A model generated the notes under the pieces. That model saw nothing but the letters and a program-made list of their open reading frames with translations. It was not told where the DNA came from and did no database searches. A stretch of DNA of 64,000 nt from Magnetococcus marinus MC-1 (GTDB taxonomy: Bacteria; Pseudomonadota; Magnetococcia; Magnetococcales; Magnetococcaceae): positions 2,323,501-2,387,500 of the forward strand of contig NC_008576.1 of the NCBI RefSeq assembly GCF_000014865.1, in the 5' to 3' direction. A program made the translations under genes and the position numbers. Position 1 is the stretch's first letter. Each line of letters starts with the position of its first letter. Shown in pieces: positions 61,443 through 64,000 of the stretch.

Positions 61443-62660
61443 ATGAAAAGCGGTAAAGTTCTCATCGCACAAGGTGGCGGTCCCACGGCGGTCATCAACC
61501 AGTCCCTGGTCGGGGCGGTGTTGGAGGCCCAACGCTATGCCCAGGTTGATCGCATCTATGGTGCGGTACACGGGGTACGGGGCATTGTTGACGAAAATTT
61601 TATGGATCTCTCCATGGAGACCGCCGGTAATTTGGAGCGGGTCGCGGCGATGCCCAGCTCTGCCCTAGGCTCCACCCGCGACAAGCCCGACCGCGCCTAC
61701 TGCGCTGAGATGTTCAAAGTGCTCAAGGCCCATGACATCCGCAGCTTTTTTTATTGCGGCGGCAACGACTCTTCTGACACCGTGCGCATCGTTAAAGAGT
61801 TTGCCGATGAGGCCAACTATGAATTTACCGCCATGCACATCCCCAAAACCATTGATAATGACCTCATGGCCAATGACCACACACCGGGCTTTCCATCGGC
61901 GGCCAAATTTGTCGCCTGCGCCTTTGCCGGGGTCAACATGGATAACCGGGCCCTGCCCGGCGTCTATGTAGGGGTGGTTATGGGGCGCCATGCCGGTTTT
62001 TTAACCGGGGCTGCTGCCATGGCGCGGGTATTTGCCGATGATGGCCCTCACCTGATCTATGTCCCCGAACGCACCTTTGATATGAATACCTTCTTGGCCG
62101 ACGTCAAAAGCACCTACGACAAATATGGGCGCTGTATCGTCGCGGTTTCTGAGGGTGTGCATGATGCCGAAGGCACCCCCATTGTGACCAAATTGCAAGA
62201 AAATGTGGAGCGGGATGCCCACGGCAACGTGCAGCTTTCGGGCACCGGTGCTTTGGCTGACCTGCTGTGTGACGAAATCAAGGCCAAATTGGGCATTAAG
62301 CGGGTACGCGGCGACACCTTTGGCTATCTACAGCGCAGCTTTCTGGGCATTGTTTCTGAGGTAGATGCCCGCGAAGCCCGCGAAGTGGGCCAAAAAGCGG
62401 TGCAAGAGGCTCTCCGCCACAACGCCAGCGGCACCATCACTATCAAACGGGTTGGCAACTATGCTTCGGCCTATGAGTTGGCCAATGTTAAAGAGGTCGC
62501 CGCACTCACCAAAGTGATGGCCGATAACTTTATCACCACCGCCAGCAATGACGTGACCGCCGACTTTATCCACTATCTGCGCCCGCTGCTGGGCAGCAAC
62601 CCCCTGGAGCATGCCGCCCGCTTGATGGCACCCATGGTAGAAAAAATTCTGCATAAATAA
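61443..62660 (+). CDS. pfp: Phosphofructokinase, probably pyrophosphate-dependent
   Basis: A 405-residue group of PFK larger than the bacterial ATP-PFK (320). The phosphoryl-donor loop GGGPTAVINQS and CGGNDSSDT, with Asp at the position that is Gly in ATP enzymes, point to pyrophosphate use. The catalytic PKTIDNDL and VVMGRHAGFL are clear. It converts fructose 6-phosphate reversibly. AGGAG precedes the ATG closely. It is monocistronic with its own terminator. Donor specificity should be seen as inferred. Confidence 0.88.
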   Translation: MKSGKVLIAQGGGPTAVINQSLVGAVLEAQRYAQVDRIYGAVHGVRGIVDENFMDLSMETAGNLERVAAMPSSALGSTRDKPDRAYCAEMFKVLKAHDIRSFFYCGGNDSSDTVRIVKEFADEANYEFTAMHIPKTIDNDLMANDHTPGFPSAAKFVACAFAGVNMDNRALPGVYVGVVMGRHAGFLTGAAAMARVFADDGPHLIYVPERTFDMNTFLADVKSTYDKYGRCIVAVSEGVHDAEGTPIVTKLQENVERDAHGNVQLSGTGALADLLCDEIKAKLGIKRVRGDTFGYLQRSFLGIVSEVDAREAREVGQKAVQEALRHNASGTITIKRVGNYASAYELANVKEVAALTKVMADNFITTASNDVTADFIHYLRPLLGSNPLEHAARLMAPMVEKILHK

Positions 62661-62963
62661 ACCCAGTTTATCCACAAGCGTCGAAACAACCTTTCCTCTA
62701 TCTACTTGGGGAAAGGTTGTTTTGTTCTGGAGAGGCATCAAGGTTTGATCTTTTGGCCGGTCTGAGGTACAAAAAGGAACTTCATATCAATCTTGAAGCT
62801 CTCATCAGCGTTGATCTGTTTGTGCGTAGCCCCCGTGCTCTGTTTTCCGCCCGTACATCTTCCCTGGAACCAGACATAAATACACGCTACGCTAAGCCGA
62901 TACCTTGAGATAGATTAAGCATTTGCGACACCATCGCTCGAAGATGGTTCTGGAGAATACCGC
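62661..62963. other. Terminator and short non-coding gap after pfp
   Basis: AACAACCTTTCC (62685-62696) pairs perfectly over 12 bases with GGAAAGGTTGTT (62710-62721), followed by TTGTTC, a good intrinsic terminator. The remaining 240 bases hold no recognised gene and include the ribosome site of the next gene (GGAG at 62952). Confidence 0.75.
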
Positions 62964-64000
62964 ATGCGTCTGCGCGAGATCCCTTATAACTACACCTCTT
63001 ACTCTGACCGGGAAATTGTTATTCGCCTGCTAGGTGAGTCCATGTGGGAGGCGCTTAACCGACTGCGCAAACAGCGCCGCACCGGTCGCAGTGCACGTAT
63101 GTTATTTGAGATCTTGGGCGATATCTGGATGGTCACGCGCAACCCCCTGATTCAGGACGATCTGCTCGCCGATCCCACGCGCCAAGCCTCCATGACCCAA
63201 ACCCTACGGGATCGCATCAAACAGATGCGCGAACGGGCCGGAAAATACGACCCCACCACCGAGGTGCACACCCTGATTGATAATACCGAGGAGGCGGTCT
63301 ACCGGTTTGACCGCTGGCTGCGTGAGACAAGCAAACTGCGGGAGGATGCCCACCGGCGTTTTGCCCGGGATCTACCCAAGGATAATGTGGATTTTTCTGG
63401 TACCGCCCGAGTAGCCCACGTAACCGATGCCACGGACTGGCGGGTCGCTTATCCCTTTGTTGTGCTCACACCAGATACGGAAGCCGAAGTCGCTTTAGCG
63501 GTGCGGGCCTGCATTGATTTGGATCTTATTATCGTGCCCCGAGGGGGGGGTACAGGCTATACGGGCTCTGCAATCCCCCTGTATGAAAACACCGCTGTGA
63601 TCAACATGGAAAAGTTGATTCAGATCGACCCGGTGACGCTCCGAGATGCCCCCGGTGTCGAGAACCAGGTTGCCACCCTATTTTGCGGGGCTGGTGCGGT
63701 GACGCAACATGTATCCAACGTGGCTGCTCAAAGCGGCTATGTGTTTGCAGTCGACCCCACCTCGCAAAGCTCGTGCACCATCGGCGGCAATATCGCCATG
63801 AACGCAGGGGGTAAAAAGGCGGTTTTGTGGGGCACAGCCCTGGATAATCTACTCTCCTGGCGTATGGTGGAACCCACTGGCAATTGGTTGGAGGTTACAC
63901 GCCTTAACCACAATCTTGGCAAGATACACGATGTGCCCGAGGCTACCTTTCGCGTCTCCCGTTATGGGGCCGATGGTAGAACACCAACAGACGAGCCCTA
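62964..64000 (+). CDS. FAD-linked oxidase with DUF3683-type N-terminus, truncated by window
   Basis: The reading frame from the ATG at 62964 stays open to the window end, giving the first 345 residues. An N-terminal helical region (REIPYNYTSYSDREIVIRLL, DUF3683-like) precedes the FAD-binding domain of the glycolate oxidase/D-lactate dehydrogenase type. FAD contact motifs are VPRGGGTGYTGSAIPL and TIGGNIAMNAGG. Full-length relatives are large and continue with a C-terminal FAD and Fe-S region. GGAG stands before the start. It would pass electrons from a 2-hydroxyacid to the chain, by analogy. Confidence 0.85.
   Translation, partial: MRLREIPYNYTSYSDREIVIRLLGESMWEALNRLRKQRRTGRSARMLFEILGDIWMVTRNPLIQDDLLADPTRQASMTQTLRDRIKQMRERAGKYDPTTEVHTLIDNTEEAVYRFDRWLRETSKLREDAHRRFARDLPKDNVDFSGTARVAHVTDATDWRVAYPFVVLTPDTEAEVALAVRACIDLDLIIVPRGGGTGYTGSAIPLYENTAVINMEKLIQIDPVTLRDAPGVENQVATLFCGAGAVTQHVSNVAAQSGYVFAVDPTSQSSCTIGGNIAMNAGGKKAVLWGTALDNLLSWRMVEPTGNWLEVTRLNHNLGKIHDVPEATFRVSRYGADGRTPTDEP

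Noticed and set aside
63541-63548. G tract within the FAD-linked oxidase gene
   Set aside because: It encodes part of the conserved Gly-rich FAD loop in frame, so it is explained by the protein. Slippage is possible but not indicated.
1-64000. CRISPR arrays, prophage or complete insertion sequences
   Set aside because: No regular spacer-repeat pattern, phage genes or intact transposase were seen anywhere in the window.

Overview
The window is about 64 kb of bacterial chromosome, densely coded, of moderately high GC, with ordinary Shine-Dalgarno starts and many intrinsic terminators. Gene content points to a Gram-negative proteobacterium: LPS-type envelope genes, a BamE-like lipoprotein, an RND pump, a bc1-complex assembly chaperone and thiosulfate oxidation by a Sox system without SoxCD. 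A sulfur-oxidising marine lineage such as the magnetotactic cocci (Magnetococcales) would fit, but this is an inference from gene content, not something the sequence proves.

Layout. (1) 0-8.5 kb, minus strand: one long housekeeping operon read fabD-fabG-acpP-fabF-mltG-tmk-holB-ricT-tatD. It joins fatty acid synthesis, peptidoglycan processing and DNA replication. (2) 8.9-10.6 kb: an orphan gene whose start codon lies inside a terminator, a NYN-domain protein, and a tRNA Gly-Cys-Gly cluster behind a clear sigma70 promoter. (3) 10.7-14.8 kb, minus: pgsA, uvrC, lgt and pheA, tightly packed. Divergent from these are rsmJ and the large helicase gene hrpA. (4) 19.7-22.9 kb, minus: secG, tpiA, pgk and a ubiquinol-cytochrome c chaperone gene. 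(5) 23.4-28 kb, plus: a BamE-domain lipoprotein, an MTA-phosphorylase homologue, then a compact 2OG-Fe(II) oxygenase / GNAT / RimK-type ATP-grasp cassette.

(6) 28-41 kb is a regulation and transport stretch. It holds a PhoB-type regulator, an RND adaptor-permease pair, a diguanylate cyclase with a periplasmic CxxCH haem motif, a TPR-sulfotransferase, and a response regulator followed by a seven-TM DISM-type histidine kinase. (7) 41-46.6 kb is accessory. It contains small unrecognised genes, a decayed hisF 3' end, a secreted rhodanese and a methyl-accepting chemotaxis protein in GC-richer sequence, and a highly structured non-coding tract. (8) 46.6-50.8 kb, minus: soxX-soxY-soxZ-soxA-soxB. With no soxCD, the expected outcome is stored sulfur rather than direct full oxidation of the sulfane sulfur.

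(9) 51-56 kb: yaiI, a cold-shock gene with a structured leader, a DUF4139 protein, an LTXXQ-like periplasmic protein, and tRNA-Thr and tRNA-Val. (10) 56-64 kb, plus: an MTA/SAH deaminase, a very large CHAT-NTPase-TPR protein that has lost both CHAT catalytic residues, a PPi-type phosphofructokinase, and the start of an FAD-linked oxidase that runs off the end.

The least ordinary items are the degenerate-CHAT STAND protein, the oxygenase-acetyltransferase-ATP-grasp cassette, the haem-motif cyclase with a poly-C tract upstream, and the hisF remnant beside the rhodanese/chemoreceptor island. No complete insertion sequence, prophage or CRISPR array was seen.
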